Below are positions 21,748 through 30,346 of a DNA stretch of 64,000 bases, one piece after another. How positions within the stretch are numbered: position 1 is the stretch's first letter; every line of letters starts with the position of its first letter. Position numbers and translations under genes: made by a program. The stretch is from Novosphingobium sp. 9U. Its GTDB lineage: Bacteria; Pseudomonadota; Alphaproteobacteria; Sphingomonadales; Sphingomonadaceae. The DNA lies in assembly GCF_902506425.1 (NCBI RefSeq), contig NZ_LR732469.1:2589522-2653521 (forward strand). Reading direction: 5' to 3'. The notes under the pieces were generated by a model, which saw only the letters and a list, made by a program, of their open reading frames with translations, searched no databases and was not told the origin of the DNA.

Positions 21748-22119
21748 TCACAATCCCTCGACGAAGTCCTTGTAAGCCGCTTCATCCATCAGCGCATCGA
21801 GCTCGGCCGGATCGCTGAGCGTCAGGCGGAACAGCCATCCACCCTTCTCGGCGTCGGAATTGACCAGCTCGGGCTCGTCGGCCAGGGCCGGGTTGGCCTC
21901 GGTTATCGTACCCGACACGGGGCTGTAGACGTCCGAGGCCGCCTTGACCGAGTCGACTACAGAGACGGAATCCCCTTTGCCGACGTTCGCGCCCTCTGCC
22001 GGAAGCTCGACAAAGGTGATGTCGCCCAACTGGCCTTGCGCATAGTCCGTGATGCCGACCGTACCGACTTCGCCATCGACGTCGATCCACTCGTGTTCCT
22101 GGGTGAAGTAACGGGTCAT
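21748..22119 (-). CDS. gcvH: Glycine cleavage system H protein
   Basis: A 123-residue lipoyl carrier that shuttles the aminomethyl group between P, T and L proteins. The lipoyl-lysine motif is [15 protein letters not shown]. The N-terminus ([12 protein letters not shown]) and C-terminus ([13 protein letters not shown]) match the family. The ATG at 22119 follows GAGGAA. It starts 10 bp after gcvT. Confidence 0.97.
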   Translation of the reverse strand: MTRYFTQEHEWIDVDGEVGTVGITDYAQGQLGDITFVELPAEGANVGKGDSVSVVDSVKAASDVYSPVSGTITEANPALADEPELVNSDAEKGGWLFRLTLSDPAELDALMDEAAYKDFVEGL

Positions 22120-22129
22120 GATGAATTCC

Positions 22130-23281
22130 TCAGCGATGATAACGGTGGGGGACGAACGGCATCGGCACGACGCTGGCGGCGAGGCGCTTTCCGCGCACTT
22201 CGACCTCCAGCAGAGCGCCTTCGGCGGCGCACGGTCGCTCGACGTAGGCCATGGCGATGGGGCGCTGCAGCGTGGGTGAGAAACCACCCGAAGTCACGAC
22301 GCCAACCTGCTGGCCAGCCGACCAGACACTGGCGCCTTCGCGCGCGGCTTGCCGGCCTTCAAGCGCAAGTCCGACGCGCACGCTCTGCGTTCCACTGGCA
22401 AGCAGCTCCAGCACGCGGCCGGCACCAGCGAAGCCGCCCTCCTCGCGGCGGCGCTTGGACAATGCGAACTGCAGGCCGGCGCTGACCGGGTCGGTTTCGG
22501 TCGTCAGGTCGTGGCCGTAAAGCGGCAAGCCCGCCTCCAGTCGCAGCGAGTCCCGCGCGCCGAGGCCGATCGGCTTCACCTCCGGCTGTTCGCACAACGC
22601 GTTGGCCAGAGCCTCGATATGCTCGCCGTGAACGGAAATCTCGAACCCGTCTTCGCCGGTATAGCCCGAGCGGCTGACGGCCAGGCGTCGTCCCTGCCAA
22701 TCGTAGATGCCCGCCTGCATGAACTTGAGAGCCGACACTGGCACCACATCGTCGTGCAGCGGCACGAGGCCCAGCCGCCCCAACGCGTCGATCGCCTTCG
22801 GCCCTTGCAGCGCCAGCAGGCCCTGTTCATCGAGGTGCGTGAGGGTGATCGCATCGGGCAGGTGCTCGCGCAAATGCGCCATGTCGTCCCACTTGGTCGC
22901 GCCGTTGACCACGATCGAGTAGTCATGCCCGGTGTTGAGCACGATCAGGTCGTCGAGAATGCCGCCGTTCTCGTCCAGCAGCAGCGAGTAGCGCATGCGG
23001 CCAGGTTTCAGTGCCGAAATGTCGCCCGGCAGCAGTGCCTCCAGCGCTTCGGCCGCACCGTCGCCGGACACTCCGAGCTGCCCCATGTGGCTGACATCGA
23101 ACAGGCCCGCGTTCTCGCGCGTCCAAAGATGTTCGGCGATGATGCCTTCGTACTGCACCGGCATCCAATAGCCGGCGAAGGCGACCATGCGCCCCCCGCG
23201 CTCGCGATGCCATAGATCGAGCGGCAGCAGCTGCGTCTCGATGACGGCATCTTCGTCGTCGTAGGAATCCGGTTCGCTCAA
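22130..23281 (-). CDS. gcvT: Glycine cleavage system T protein (aminomethyltransferase)
   Basis: Tetrahydrofolate-dependent aminomethyltransferase, about 383 residues. Signatures are [22 protein letters not shown] and [24 protein letters not shown] start at 23281 is proposed because GGAGAG lies 7 nt upstream; an in-frame ATG at 23314 would put extra residues in front and sits nearly on the end of the riboswitch. First gene of gcvT-H-PA-PB, with the start just downstream of the glycine riboswitch. Confidence 0.95.
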   Translation of the reverse strand: MSEPDSYDDEDAVIETQLLPLDLWHRERGGRMVAFAGYWMPVQYEGIIAEHLWTRENAGLFDVSHMGQLGVSGDGAAEALEALLPGDISALKPGRMRYSLLLDENGGILDDLIVLNTGHDYSIVVNGATKWDDMAHLREHLPDAITLTHLDEQGLLALQGPKAIDALGRLGLVPLHDDVVPVSALKFMQAGIYDWQGRRLAVSRSGYTGEDGFEISVHGEHIEALANALCEQPEVKPIGLGARDSLRLEAGLPLYGHDLTTETDPVSAGLQFALSKRRREEGGFAGAGRVLELLASGTQSVRVGLALEGRQAAREGASVWSAGQQVGVVTSGGFSPTLQRPIAMAYVERPCAAEGALLEVEVRGKRLAASVVPMPFVPHRYHR

Positions 23282-23319
23282 GACACGACTCTCCGCACAG
23301 CTTCGGCACACCAAACAGG

Positions 23320-23545
23320 TGCCCCCTCTGTCACGGAAGCCTGAGAGCTTTCCCCCGGTTCCCGGCCAACGCGGCCAAGTGCAGGGTTACACCTTCGGCG
23401 GCCCCACCGACGCGACGGGGCACTTTCCAGAGTCTCGCTATCGACGCTGCGCGGTCCTTTTGCCTGAGAGATTCCGGGGCGGTTGCTCCTTCGGCGCCGG
23501 TGCGATCCGCAAGCGAATCGCGCCGAACTCTCCCGCGCTGTCAGC
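23320..23545 (-). ncRNA. Tandem glycine riboswitch
   Basis: Two glycine aptamers in series on the minus strand, directly upstream of gcvT. Aptamer 1 (about 23440-23545) reads GCGGGAGAG, GGCGCCGAAGGAGCAA, then AATCTCTCAGGCAAAAGGACC. Aptamer 2 (about 23322-23435) has GCCGCCGAAGGTGTAACCC and AAGCTCTCAGGCTTCCGTGAC. These are the conserved cores of the class. Glycine binding usually switches gcv expression on. Its end lies about 40 nt from the gcvT TTG start. Boundaries are approximate. Confidence 0.96.
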
Positions 23546-23624
23546 GATCCGGAGGACGTTGAGAGAACCGCGCCTCTGAGTCAACGTGCGCCCGGGTGCA
23601 TGGGTACGTTCATCCCCGGCGCTC

Positions 23625-23648
23625 GGGCAACGCGACTTTTCGTTGCCC
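23625..23648. other. Perfect 8-bp inverted repeat upstream of the riboswitch
   Basis: GGGCAACG and CGTTGCCC arms flank CGACTTTT. It lies 80-100 bp upstream of the riboswitch start on the gcv side, where an operator or an upstream promoter element would sit. No T-tract follows on either strand. Confidence 0.35.
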
Positions 23649-23742
23649 CACTACTCGTTGCCGATCCTTCGCCGCCCTATATCAGCACGCCAGCGCTGCC
23701 GAGGCGACACCCTCCGGCCCTGAGTTTCCGCCACTTTCCAGA

Positions 23743-23812
23743 TAATCTACCATGCGGTATAGAAACCGCGTTGACAGCGACTCGCATTGCTTCTATACCA
23801 CTCAGTATAGAA
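23743..23812 (+). promoter_or_regulatory. Near-consensus promoter flanked by two copies of a palindromic operator
   Basis: TTGACA (23771-23776), 17 bp, then TATACC (23794-23799) is an excellent sigma-70-type promoter reading rightward. Site 2 (23791-23812) has perfect 8-bp arms TTCTATAC/GTATAGAA with a 6-bp spacer and covers the -10. Site 1 (23743-23764) has the identical right arm and a 5/8-matching left arm with the same 6-bp spacer, just upstream of the -35. Site centres are 48 bp apart. This looks like a two-operator repressed promoter (TetR-like geometry). The regulator is not adjacent. Confidence 0.65.
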
Positions 23813-23897
23813 AGAACGTAGCGCCGCTGCTGACGGTCTCATGACCTTCCGCCTCGGTGTCACCGACTTCCGGCGCTTCCCCCCAGCGCCGGCGGAC

Positions 23898-23952
23898 GCC
23901 TCGGTGCGTGCCTGTGTCCCCCCATTCGCCGGGGCACGCACCGAGGCCTTTT
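23898..23952 (+). terminator. 15-bp hairpin with short T run (attenuator or small-RNA terminator)
   Basis: GCCTCGGTGCGTGCC (23898-23912) pairs perfectly with 23933-23947 across a 20-nt loop and is followed by CTTTTA. It lies about 100 bp downstream of the 23771-23799 promoter and only 7 bp before the AGGGAG ribosome-binding site of the gene at 23969. It can be read as an intrinsic terminator ending a ~140-nt RNA, or as an attenuator controlling that gene. Confidence 0.6.
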
Positions 23953-23968
23953 ACAGGGAGCATGAGAC

Positions 23969-24403
23969 ATGGCCTTCATCGAGTTCGCAGACGCCGCGCC
24001 GGCAGCCCTTCCCATCGCCCACTCGGCCTTGTTTGCTGTCCCGCGTGGCGCAGCTCGCGCGGTCGAGGCGGCTCCGGCGGTCTTGGCGGAACCCTTGTCC
24101 ACGCTAGAGCGCCGCGTCGTGGTGCTTGCGCGCACAGACGGGATCGAGACGCTGCGCCCGCACCGCAAGCGCTCATGGCTGGCCAAGCTGGTATTAGGCC
24201 CCGCAGCGCCCTCGCCGGTGCTGGCCAACGAGCGGCTGGAGGCCCTGCGCCGCCTGGCGGTGCAAGCCTGGCACCATGGCTACACACTGCCTGCCTCTGC
24301 CCTGCGCGAGGCCAAGCTGGCCGGCTTCGATGAGACGCAGATCAGCGCGGTGGTCGACATGATCGGTCGCTCGCGCCCGCCGGTACGCCGCCTGGCGGCC
24401 TGA
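23969..24403 (+). CDS. Hypothetical protein, 144 residues
   Basis: No family is recognised. The N-terminus is alanine-rich (FADAAPAALPIAHSALF), the middle is basic (RPHRKRSWLAKLVLG), and the C-terminal half is helical (ERLEALRRLAVQAWHHGY, ALREAKLAGFDETQISAVVDMI). There is no convincing signal peptide. AGGGAG lies 8 nt before the ATG. The gene stands alone between gcv and the convergent OYE gene, behind a strong promoter with two operator-like sites and a long hairpin, so it is probably inducible. GC and codon use match the surroundings. Confidence 0.65.
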   Translation: MAFIEFADAAPAALPIAHSALFAVPRGAARAVEAAPAVLAEPLSTLERRVVVLARTDGIETLRPHRKRSWLAKLVLGPAAPSPVLANERLEALRRLAVQAWHHGYTLPASALREAKLAGFDETQISAVVDMIGRSRPPVRRLAA

Positions 24404-24457
24404 GGGCGGCACTAGCGGCCCGGCTGCAGGAAAAGGGGCTCGCGCCCCCTTCCCGTT

Positions 24458-25561
24458 CTAAGCTTCGAACAAGTCCCGATATTGCCGCGGCTGAGAGCGC
24501 AAGTATTGCGGCGGCGCCTTCACGCTCGCGCCCAGATGCGCCGCGGCGTGCCAGGGCCAACGTGGATCGTAGAGCACGCCGCGCGCAAGACCGATCAGGT
24601 CCGCATCACCAGTACCCACGATTGCCTCCGCCTGCTCGAAGTCGGTGATCAGACCGACGGCGACCACCGGCAAGCCCGTAGCCGCCTTGACCGCACGAGC
24701 CAGCGGCACCTGATAGTTCGGGCCGACGGGGATCTTCTGGCGCGGATCGAGCCCGCCGCTCGACACGTGCGCAGCAGCGCAGCCCCGCTTCTCCAATTCC
24801 TGCATCAGCGCGATCGTGTCCTCGATCGTCCAGCCGCCCTCGACCCAGTCGGTGCCGGATACGCGCACGGTGACCGGACGATCCGCCGGGAATGCCGCGC
24901 GTACCGCATCGAACACCTCCAGCGTGAAGCGCATCCGGTTCTCCAGGCTTCCGCCGTACTGGTCGGTGCGCTGGTTCGACAGCGGCGAGAGGAACTGATG
25001 CATGAGGTAGCCATGCGCCGCATGCAGCTGCACGGCCGCGATGCCCAGCCGCGCGGCGCGGCGGGCCGCTTGGGCGAACGCCTCGACCAGTCCGGCGATC
25101 TCGTCCGTGCTGAGTTCTGTCGGCGCATTCTCCTGCGCCTCGAATGGTAAAGCCGACGGCGCGCGCGTCTGCCAGCCGTTCGCATGATCGGGCGCGATCT
25201 GCTTGCCACCCAGCCACGGCAGGTCGGTCGAGGCCTTGCGCCCGGCATGTCCGAGCTGGATGGCGATTGGCATGTCCGAATAGCGACGGACGCTCTCCAG
25301 CACCTTGGCCATGGCCGCCTCGCTGGCATCGTCCCACAAACCGACGTCGGCGTAGGAGATGCGACCTTCGGGCACGACCGCTGTCGCCTCGATCGTCAGC
25401 AGCGCCGCTCCCGAGAGCGCCAGCTGGCCCAGATGGATCGTGTGCCAGTCGGTCATGCAACCGTCGACCGCCGAGTACTGGCACATCGGCGCGATGACGA
25501 TGCGGTTGGCGAGCGCAAGGCCGCCCACGGTGATCGGCTCAAACAACTTGGGTGAGGACAC
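24458..25561 (-). CDS. NADH:flavin oxidoreductase, Old Yellow Enzyme family (YqjM/NamA-like)
   Basis: A 367-residue FMN-dependent ene-reductase. The N-terminus LANRIVIAPMCQYSA carries the cysteine typical of the thermophilic-like/YqjM subclass. HAAHGYLMHQFLSPLSNQRTD provides the substrate-binding His-x-x-His region and FMN contacts, and GLARGVLYDPRWPW closes the barrel. Such enzymes reduce activated C=C bonds of enones; the physiological substrate is unknown. It converges on the 144-residue gene. Confidence 0.92.
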   Translation of the reverse strand: MSSPKLFEPITVGGLALANRIVIAPMCQYSAVDGCMTDWHTIHLGQLALSGAALLTIEATAVVPEGRISYADVGLWDDASEAAMAKVLESVRRYSDMPIAIQLGHAGRKASTDLPWLGGKQIAPDHANGWQTRAPSALPFEAQENAPTELSTDEIAGLVEAFAQAARRAARLGIAAVQLHAAHGYLMHQFLSPLSNQRTDQYGGSLENRMRFTLEVFDAVRAAFPADRPVTVRVSGTDWVEGGWTIEDTIALMQELEKRGCAAAHVSSGGLDPRQKIPVGPNYQVPLARAVKAATGLPVVAVGLITDFEQAEAIVGTGDADLIGLARGVLYDPRWPWHAAAHLGASVKAPPQYLRSQPRQYRDLFEA

Positions 25562-25850
25562 TGGGTGCTCCTTGTGCGACTTGGGAGATTGCGGCGCGAC
25601 GGCCCGGCTCCGTCATCTGGGTGGCGCCGAGGTGTGGGACAAGGTGAGCCGTGTTGCCGAGTGCGCACATGGTGGTGCGTGGGACGCGGGCAGATGTGGT
25701 CGGAGTGTGGCAAACCTGGCGGTTTCAGTTGCGCAGGCAGCCGCCATGCTCCGACCAACTCAGCATGGGCTGTGTGGGAGCAAGGGCGCAGCGGTTTACC
25801 CCAACACCGCCCAGGCTGAGCTTCTCGAAGCCTGACCAAGCCCTTTCGGC
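25562..25850. other. Non-coding gap (289 bp) with one dyad repeat
   Basis: No reading frame here resembles a gene. At 25812-25834 lies a dyad (CAGGCT...AGCCTG around CTTCTCGAAG) resembling the common TTCGAGAAGCTCAGCCTG dispersed repeat. A related copy is TTCGACAGGTTCAGCCCAA near 39537. The dyad sits just after the stop of the gene at 25851 (minus strand) and may help terminate it. Confidence 0.5.
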
Positions 25851-26336
25851 CTACAACTGCGCAAGAGCGTGCTTCAACGCGGCGTCGAAAGCATCGGGAT
25901 CGTCGAAGCGAACGGCGATACGCCGCGTGGCGCGCCTGTCCGACAAGGGCTCGCGAAGCTCGATCATGCGATTGGGATGCGCGATCGGCACCAGATTGCG
26001 CGTGCCCGGCGCCTTGAGCGCTTCAGCACTAACCTCGCCGCGAACACCGCCAATCATGGCGAGCGGCACATCCACATGCAGCAGCGTGCCCATGTGCAGC
26101 CGCAACCGATCGGCACTCAGCTCGTGCGGCAGGCGTCTCCAGCTGGTCACCCAGCGCACCAGCCACAGCATGGATAGCAGTGTCAGGCCGCTCATCACCC
26201 GGGCCGCGCGGTGCGACCAGAGCGAGAGCAGCAAGTGGGCGCCGACCAGCTCGCAAGCCGCCAGCGCCACGATCGCCCAGAGCATCGGCACGACCCCGCG
26301 ATAGTTCGCGAATGTCGTGACCGGATGCTCGGGCAT
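25851..26336 (-). CDS. Hypothetical membrane protein
   Basis: A 161-residue protein with two hydrophobic segments in the first third (VVPMLWAIVALAACELVGAH and VMSGLTLLSMLWLVRWV), then a soluble beta-rich part with PNRMIELREPLSDR and RRIAVRFDDPDAFDAALKHAL. That layout resembles membrane-anchored PH-like proteins, but no defined family is certain. It starts 10 bp after the aldolase gene and is likely co-transcribed with it. Confidence 0.65.
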   Translation of the reverse strand: MPEHPVTTFANYRGVVPMLWAIVALAACELVGAHLLLSLWSHRAARVMSGLTLLSMLWLVRWVTSWRRLPHELSADRLRLHMGTLLHVDVPLAMIGGVRGEVSAEALKAPGTRNLVPIAHPNRMIELREPLSDRRATRRIAVRFDDPDAFDAALKHALAQL

Positions 26337-26346
26337 CAGCGCGGCA

Positions 26347-27258
26347 TCAGGCCGCGGCGGTCGCTTCGATCTTCTGCGTCGAGCCCTTGTAGATCTCGTC
26401 GATCGCGTCGCCGAGCGACTTGTCGAACTCGGCGTCAGTCATCTGGAAGCGCAGGTCCTGTAGCAGCGCGCGGCTGAAGCTGGCGATGATGCCCTTGTTC
26501 TTCGACAGCTCGACGCAAGCCTCGGGACGCTCGTAACCGCCGGAGAGCGCTACGACGCGCAGCACCTTGGGATGGTCGACCAGCGGGTCGAACGTGCCGG
26601 GCTTCACCGGCAGGGAGAGCTTGAGCATGACCTGAACGCCGTCCGGCAGGGTGTCGAGGTTCTTCAGGATCTCGGCCAACAGGATTGCGTCGCACTCGGC
26701 GCGGGTGTCAGACTTGATGTTGATCTCGGGCTCCAGCATCGGCATCATGCCGTGGCTGAGTACCTGGTTGCCGATCTCGAACTGCTGCTTGACGATCTCG
26801 GCGATGCCTTCCTGGCTCGCCGAGTTGATCACGGAGCGCTCCTTGGTGCCATAGACGCCCAGCGCCTTGGACCGCTCCAGCAGGGCGTCGAGCTCGGGCA
26901 TCGGCTTCATCAGCTGCACGCCGTCCGCCTCGTCCTCCAGGCCCTTGTCGATCTTGATGAAGGGCACGACGCCCTTGGCGATCAGCGCCTGCGGGGTCGG
27001 CACGCCGCCGACCTGCCCGTCCATGGTGCGCTCGAATAGGATCGCGCCGATGACCTTCTCGCCGGTGAAGGCGGGCGAGGAAATGATGCGGCTGCGCATG
27101 TCGTGGATCAGGCCGTACATGCCCGCCTCGTCGCTCCATGCACCCTCTTCGATGCCGTAGCCCTTCAAGGCCTTGGGCGTGGAACCGCCGCTCTGATCAA
27201 GTGCAGCGATGAAGCCTTTGCCTGCGGCCATCTTGGCCGTCATGTCGGAGGTCTGCAT
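26347..27258 (-). CDS. fda: Class I fructose-bisphosphate aldolase
   Basis: A 303-residue Schiff-base aldolase that interconverts fructose 1,6-bisphosphate with two triose phosphates. The N-terminus (MAAGKGFIAALDQSGGSTPKAL) is diagnostic of the bacterial class I type. VMLKLSLPVKPG supplies the lysine region, and VVALSGGYERPEAC resembles the phosphate-binding loop. The ATG at 27258 follows GGGGAA. It lies near tkt-gap-pgk, which gives a central-carbon cluster split by an acyltransferase. Confidence 0.95.
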   Translation of the reverse strand: MQTSDMTAKMAAGKGFIAALDQSGGSTPKALKGYGIEEGAWSDEAGMYGLIHDMRSRIISSPAFTGEKVIGAILFERTMDGQVGGVPTPQALIAKGVVPFIKIDKGLEDEADGVQLMKPMPELDALLERSKALGVYGTKERSVINSASQEGIAEIVKQQFEIGNQVLSHGMMPMLEPEINIKSDTRAECDAILLAEILKNLDTLPDGVQVMLKLSLPVKPGTFDPLVDHPKVLRVVALSGGYERPEACVELSKNKGIIASFSRALLQDLRFQMTDAEFDKSLGDAIDEIYKGSTQKIEATAAA

Positions 27259-27346
27259 GGTGTTCCCCTGTTGGTTCGCGAACGGATGTCTTGGTCTATA
27301 TGTCGCCTCAGTATTTCGCAACTGCGGCATCCTTGTAGTTCGTTGT

Positions 27347-28456
27347 TCAGGCGCCGAGCGGACGCGGGCCGCGGGCCTCCCGTCGCAGCATAGCGGACAG
27401 GCGCCGCCGCAGCGGCAGGTCGTACCAGCGCACCGCGGCCCAGGCGGCCGTCACCATGATCGTCAGGAACAGCGCTGCAGCCGGGATCGGCGCGATCCCC
27501 AGATAGCGGACGGCCGCCCGCATCGGCTCGATGAAGGACCAGTGCACGGCATAAAGCGCGTACGATACCTCGCCCACGAACGCCGCGGCGGGCGCTGCGA
27601 AACGGACCGGTTCGGTCCTGCTACCGAGGTAGACCAGGATGGGCGAGAAGAAGAGAATGATGGCTAGGTCGTAAGCGGCAATCCATTCCTTCGGCACCGG
27701 CAGAGCCAGCAGCACACCGATGCCTGCGATGCACATCACTCCCAACCATCCCGAAGCGCGCGGCGTCTCGACATCGGGCGCGCCGCGCCATTCGGGCAGC
27801 ATCGCAATGATCACACCCAGCGTGAACGAGAATGCCGTGCGCATGAAGGCAATGCCGTGCTCGCCCCAGAGCGCGCCGATGTTGCCCGAACCGTTTCTGA
27901 GGATGATTGGTGCCATGCCGACGGCGGAAACGATGCAGATCGCCACCAGCGCGACGCGCGGCAGACGGAAGATCAGCACGATAAGTCCGAGGTTCGCGAC
28001 GATCTCGAAGAACAAGGACCAGGATGGCACGTTGAGCGGGTAGTACGGCAGACCTGCGGGTGACGGCAGCATCAAGCCGTTGAACAGCATCGTCGTCGCG
28101 AGCCTTGATGGAGCCGTGGCATGCGGATCGGCCACCCAGATCTGCTGCAACGCGACGGCAAGCCCGAGCATGAGGCCGAGCAGGAACAAGGGATAGAGCC
28201 GCGCCAGCCGCTGCACCATGAAGGTGCCGATGCCCAGTCCCTGGCGAAAGCGCGGCAGGTAGCTGCGGTAAAGCACGAAGCCCGACAGCACGAAGAAGAA
28301 GTCCACCGCGACGTAGCCGTGCGGCATGAGGTAGATATCGAAGTGGAACAGCGCGACCGCAATCGCCGCCAGCCCGCGCATGCCGTCAAGCGTCACATAG
28401 CGCGCCGCAGGGCGACCATTCGCTCCGGCGCGAGCTTCGGGTAGGGCCTTGATCAT
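27347..28456 (-). CDS. Acyltransferase family 3 membrane protein (OafA-like)
   Basis: A 369-residue protein with about ten membrane segments. Family hallmarks are the N-terminal LDGMRGLAAIAVALFHFD (helix 1 with catalytic-type histidine), VDFFFVLSGFVLYRSY and FMVQRLARLYPLF. These enzymes O-acylate surface polysaccharides or other carbohydrates. The conserved YALYAVHWSF lies near the C-terminus. It separates pgk from the aldolase gene. Confidence 0.92.
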   Translation of the reverse strand: MIKALPEARAGANGRPAARYVTLDGMRGLAAIAVALFHFDIYLMPHGYVAVDFFFVLSGFVLYRSYLPRFRQGLGIGTFMVQRLARLYPLFLLGLMLGLAVALQQIWVADPHATAPSRLATTMLFNGLMLPSPAGLPYYPLNVPSWSLFFEIVANLGLIVLIFRLPRVALVAICIVSAVGMAPIILRNGSGNIGALWGEHGIAFMRTAFSFTLGVIIAMLPEWRGAPDVETPRASGWLGVMCIAGIGVLLALPVPKEWIAAYDLAIILFFSPILVYLGSRTEPVRFAAPAAAFVGEVSYALYAVHWSFIEPMRAAVRYLGIAPIPAAALFLTIMVTAAWAAVRWYDLPLRRRLSAMLRREARGPRPLGA

Positions 28457-28520
28457 CCTCGGGGCGTCTCTAGCCTCTTTGTGGATGGCGAGCCAGCCGG
28501 ATGCGCACTATCTCCGCTCC

Positions 28521-28605
28521 GTCATCCCGGACTTGATCCGGGATCCCGCTCCCCTTTTCCAACCTCGGTCAAGAACAGCGGGGCCCCGGGTCAAGCCCGG
28601 GGCGA
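28521..28605. repeat. Pair of inverted REP-like palindromes
   Basis: ATCCCGGACTTGATCCGGGAT (28524-28544, read as arms ATCCCGGA/TCCGGGAT) and GCCCCGGG...CCCGGGGC (28583-28603) face each other about 40 bp apart in the 208-bp gap between pgk and the acyltransferase gene. The CGTC.TCCCGGA.TTGATCCGGGA pattern is common in sphingomonad intergenic DNA. Confidence 0.65.
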
Positions 28606-28664
28606 CGAAGAATGGGGTCGCAGGCAAGCACGCGCCAAGGCACGACCACCGTGGCTCGCCAGGA

Positions 28665-29864
28665 TCAAGCCTCCAGCGCCGCGACGCCTGGCAGCTCCTT
28701 GCCTTCCATCCATTCGAGGAAAGCACCGCCTGCCGTTGAAATGTACGAGAAATCCTGCGCTACGCTCGCGTGGTTGAGCGCCGCGACGGTGTCACCGCCA
28801 CCCGCGACCGAGGTCAGCGAGCCTTCGCGTGTCAGCGCCGCTGCGGTCTTCGCGAGAGCGACCGTGGCGGCATCGAACGGCGCCATCTCGAACGCGCCGA
28901 GCGGTCCGTTCCAGACCAGCGTGCGGCAGGTCTTGAGCACGTCGCCGAGGGCCTCGGCAGCGGAGGGACCGGCGTCGAGGATCATCTCGTCGGCCGCGAC
29001 CTCATGGACGTTGCAGGTGCGCAACGAGGGCGGATTGGCGGCGAATTCCTTGGAGACTACCACTTCATATGGCAGGTGCACGGTGCAGCCGGCCTTGTCG
29101 GCGGTCTCGAGGATATGGTTGGCGGTATCGGCGAGGTCATGCTCACACAGCGACTTGCCGACGTCGACACCCTTGGCGGCGAGGAAGGTGTTGGCCATGC
29201 CGCCGCCGATGATCAGGTGGTCGACCTGGGTGACAAGGTGCGTGAGCACGTCGAGCTTGGACGAGACCTTGGCGCCGCCGACGACAGCAGCCACGGGCTT
29301 CACCGGCGTGCCGAGCGCGGCGTCGAGAGCCTTGAGTTCGGCTTCCATCGACCGGCCGGCATAGGCCGGCAGCACCTTGGCAAGACCTTCGGTAGTCGCA
29401 TGCGCACGGTGCGCGGCGGAGAAGGCATCGTTGACATAGAAGTCGGCATTGGCGGCAATCGCCTGAGCCAACTCGGGATCGTTCTTCTCCTCGCCTTTCC
29501 AAAAGCGCGTGTTCTCCAGGATGGCGATGTCGCCCGGGCGCAGTATACCAACCGATTGCGCGACGACCGGCCCGGCGATCTCGGGCACGAACATCACTTC
29601 CTTGCCGAACACCTTCTCGACTGCGCCGACCACCATCGAGAGCGATTGGGTGGAACTACGCTCACCCTTGGGACGTCCGAAGTGTGCGAGCAGCAGGACC
29701 TTGGCCCCCTTCTCCGAGAGCTCCAGCACGGTGGGCGCTGCCGCACGGATGCGGGTGTCATCAGTGACGGCGCCGTCTTGCATCGGCAGATTGAGGTCGA
29801 CACGCACAAGCGCGACCTTGCCATTCACGTCAGGAAGATCGTCGAGGGTCTTGAAACTGCTCAT
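28665..29864 (-). CDS. pgk: Phosphoglycerate kinase
   Basis: A 399-residue enzyme transferring phosphate between 1,3-bisphosphoglycerate and ADP. Visible are the N-terminal substrate motif ([20 protein letters not shown]), HFGRPKG, the hinge [16 protein letters not shown] and the nucleotide loop [13 protein letters not shown]. Start ATG at 29864 overlaps the stop of the upstream MOSC gene by 4 bp, indicating translational coupling in tkt-gap-MOSC-pgk. Confidence 0.97.
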   Translation of the reverse strand: MSSFKTLDDLPDVNGKVALVRVDLNLPMQDGAVTDDTRIRAAAPTVLELSEKGAKVLLLAHFGRPKGERSSTQSLSMVVGAVEKVFGKEVMFVPEIAGPVVAQSVGILRPGDIAILENTRFWKGEEKNDPELAQAIAANADFYVNDAFSAAHRAHATTEGLAKVLPAYAGRSMEAELKALDAALGTPVKPVAAVVGGAKVSSKLDVLTHLVTQVDHLIIGGGMANTFLAAKGVDVGKSLCEHDLADTANHILETADKAGCTVHLPYEVVVSKEFAANPPSLRTCNVHEVAADEMILDAGPSAAEALGDVLKTCRTLVWNGPLGAFEMAPFDAATVALAKTAAALTREGSLTSVAGGGDTVAALNHASVAQDFSYISTAGGAFLEWMEGKELPGVAALEA

Positions 29865-30340
29865 CTTTCGATCCTTACTTCATCGCCCACGGCGATGTCG
29901 CCGTCCGCTATCACTTTGCCGAGAAAGCCGCCGCGCCAGTCAGCCAATAGCGCAGCCTTGAGGCCAGGCAGGATTTCTTCCATGCGGCTGCACGGATCGC
30001 ACTCCTGCGTGATCAGAATGCGCAAGGTAGCCCCGATCGCGACGACATAGCCCTCCTCGCGCGGCAAGCGCAGGCCTTCGACAAGAAGATTGGCGCGCCG
30101 GGCATGCCAAGGCAGCGCTTCGTCTGGGTGGACCTGGAGTTCGTCCAGCGCCGTCGCCCAGCTTTCCGCTTCGATCAGAGATACTTGCCGGCGACCTTTG
30201 CCACCCGGCTTCACCGCCCCGCGAAAGTCGCCGTGCAGGCCTCCCGCGACGGTAACGGAGACGGCATCGACGGTTTCGATAGGACCACGCGGCCGTCCAT
30301 GCCGCGCGATACCACCCAACCGTCCCGTTGCCGTCTCCAT
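29861..30340 (-). CDS. MOSC domain protein
   Basis: A 159-residue protein that appears to be essentially a single MOSC (molybdenum cofactor sulfurase C-terminal) domain. [29 protein letters not shown] is the fold's usual start, and [15 protein letters not shown] carries a cysteine-containing segment. Single-domain MOSC proteins such as YiiM handle sulfur or molybdenum-cofactor-dependent reduction. The gene begins 6 bp after gap and overlaps pgk by 4 bp, so it is embedded in the glycolytic operon, where no known role places it. Confidence 0.82.
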   Translation of the reverse strand: METATGRLGGIARHGRPRGPIETVDAVSVTVAGGLHGDFRGAVKPGGKGRRQVSLIEAESWATALDELQVHPDEALPWHARRANLLVEGLRLPREEGYVVAIGATLRILITQECDPCSRMEEILPGLKAALLADWRGGFLGKVIADGDIAVGDEVRIER

Positions 30341-30346
30341 GCGTGC

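Noticed and set aside
23841..24107. 88-codon frame overlapping the hairpin leader
   Set aside because: No ribosome-binding site, and it runs out of frame through the 144-residue gene. A short leader peptide cannot be excluded, but support is lacking.
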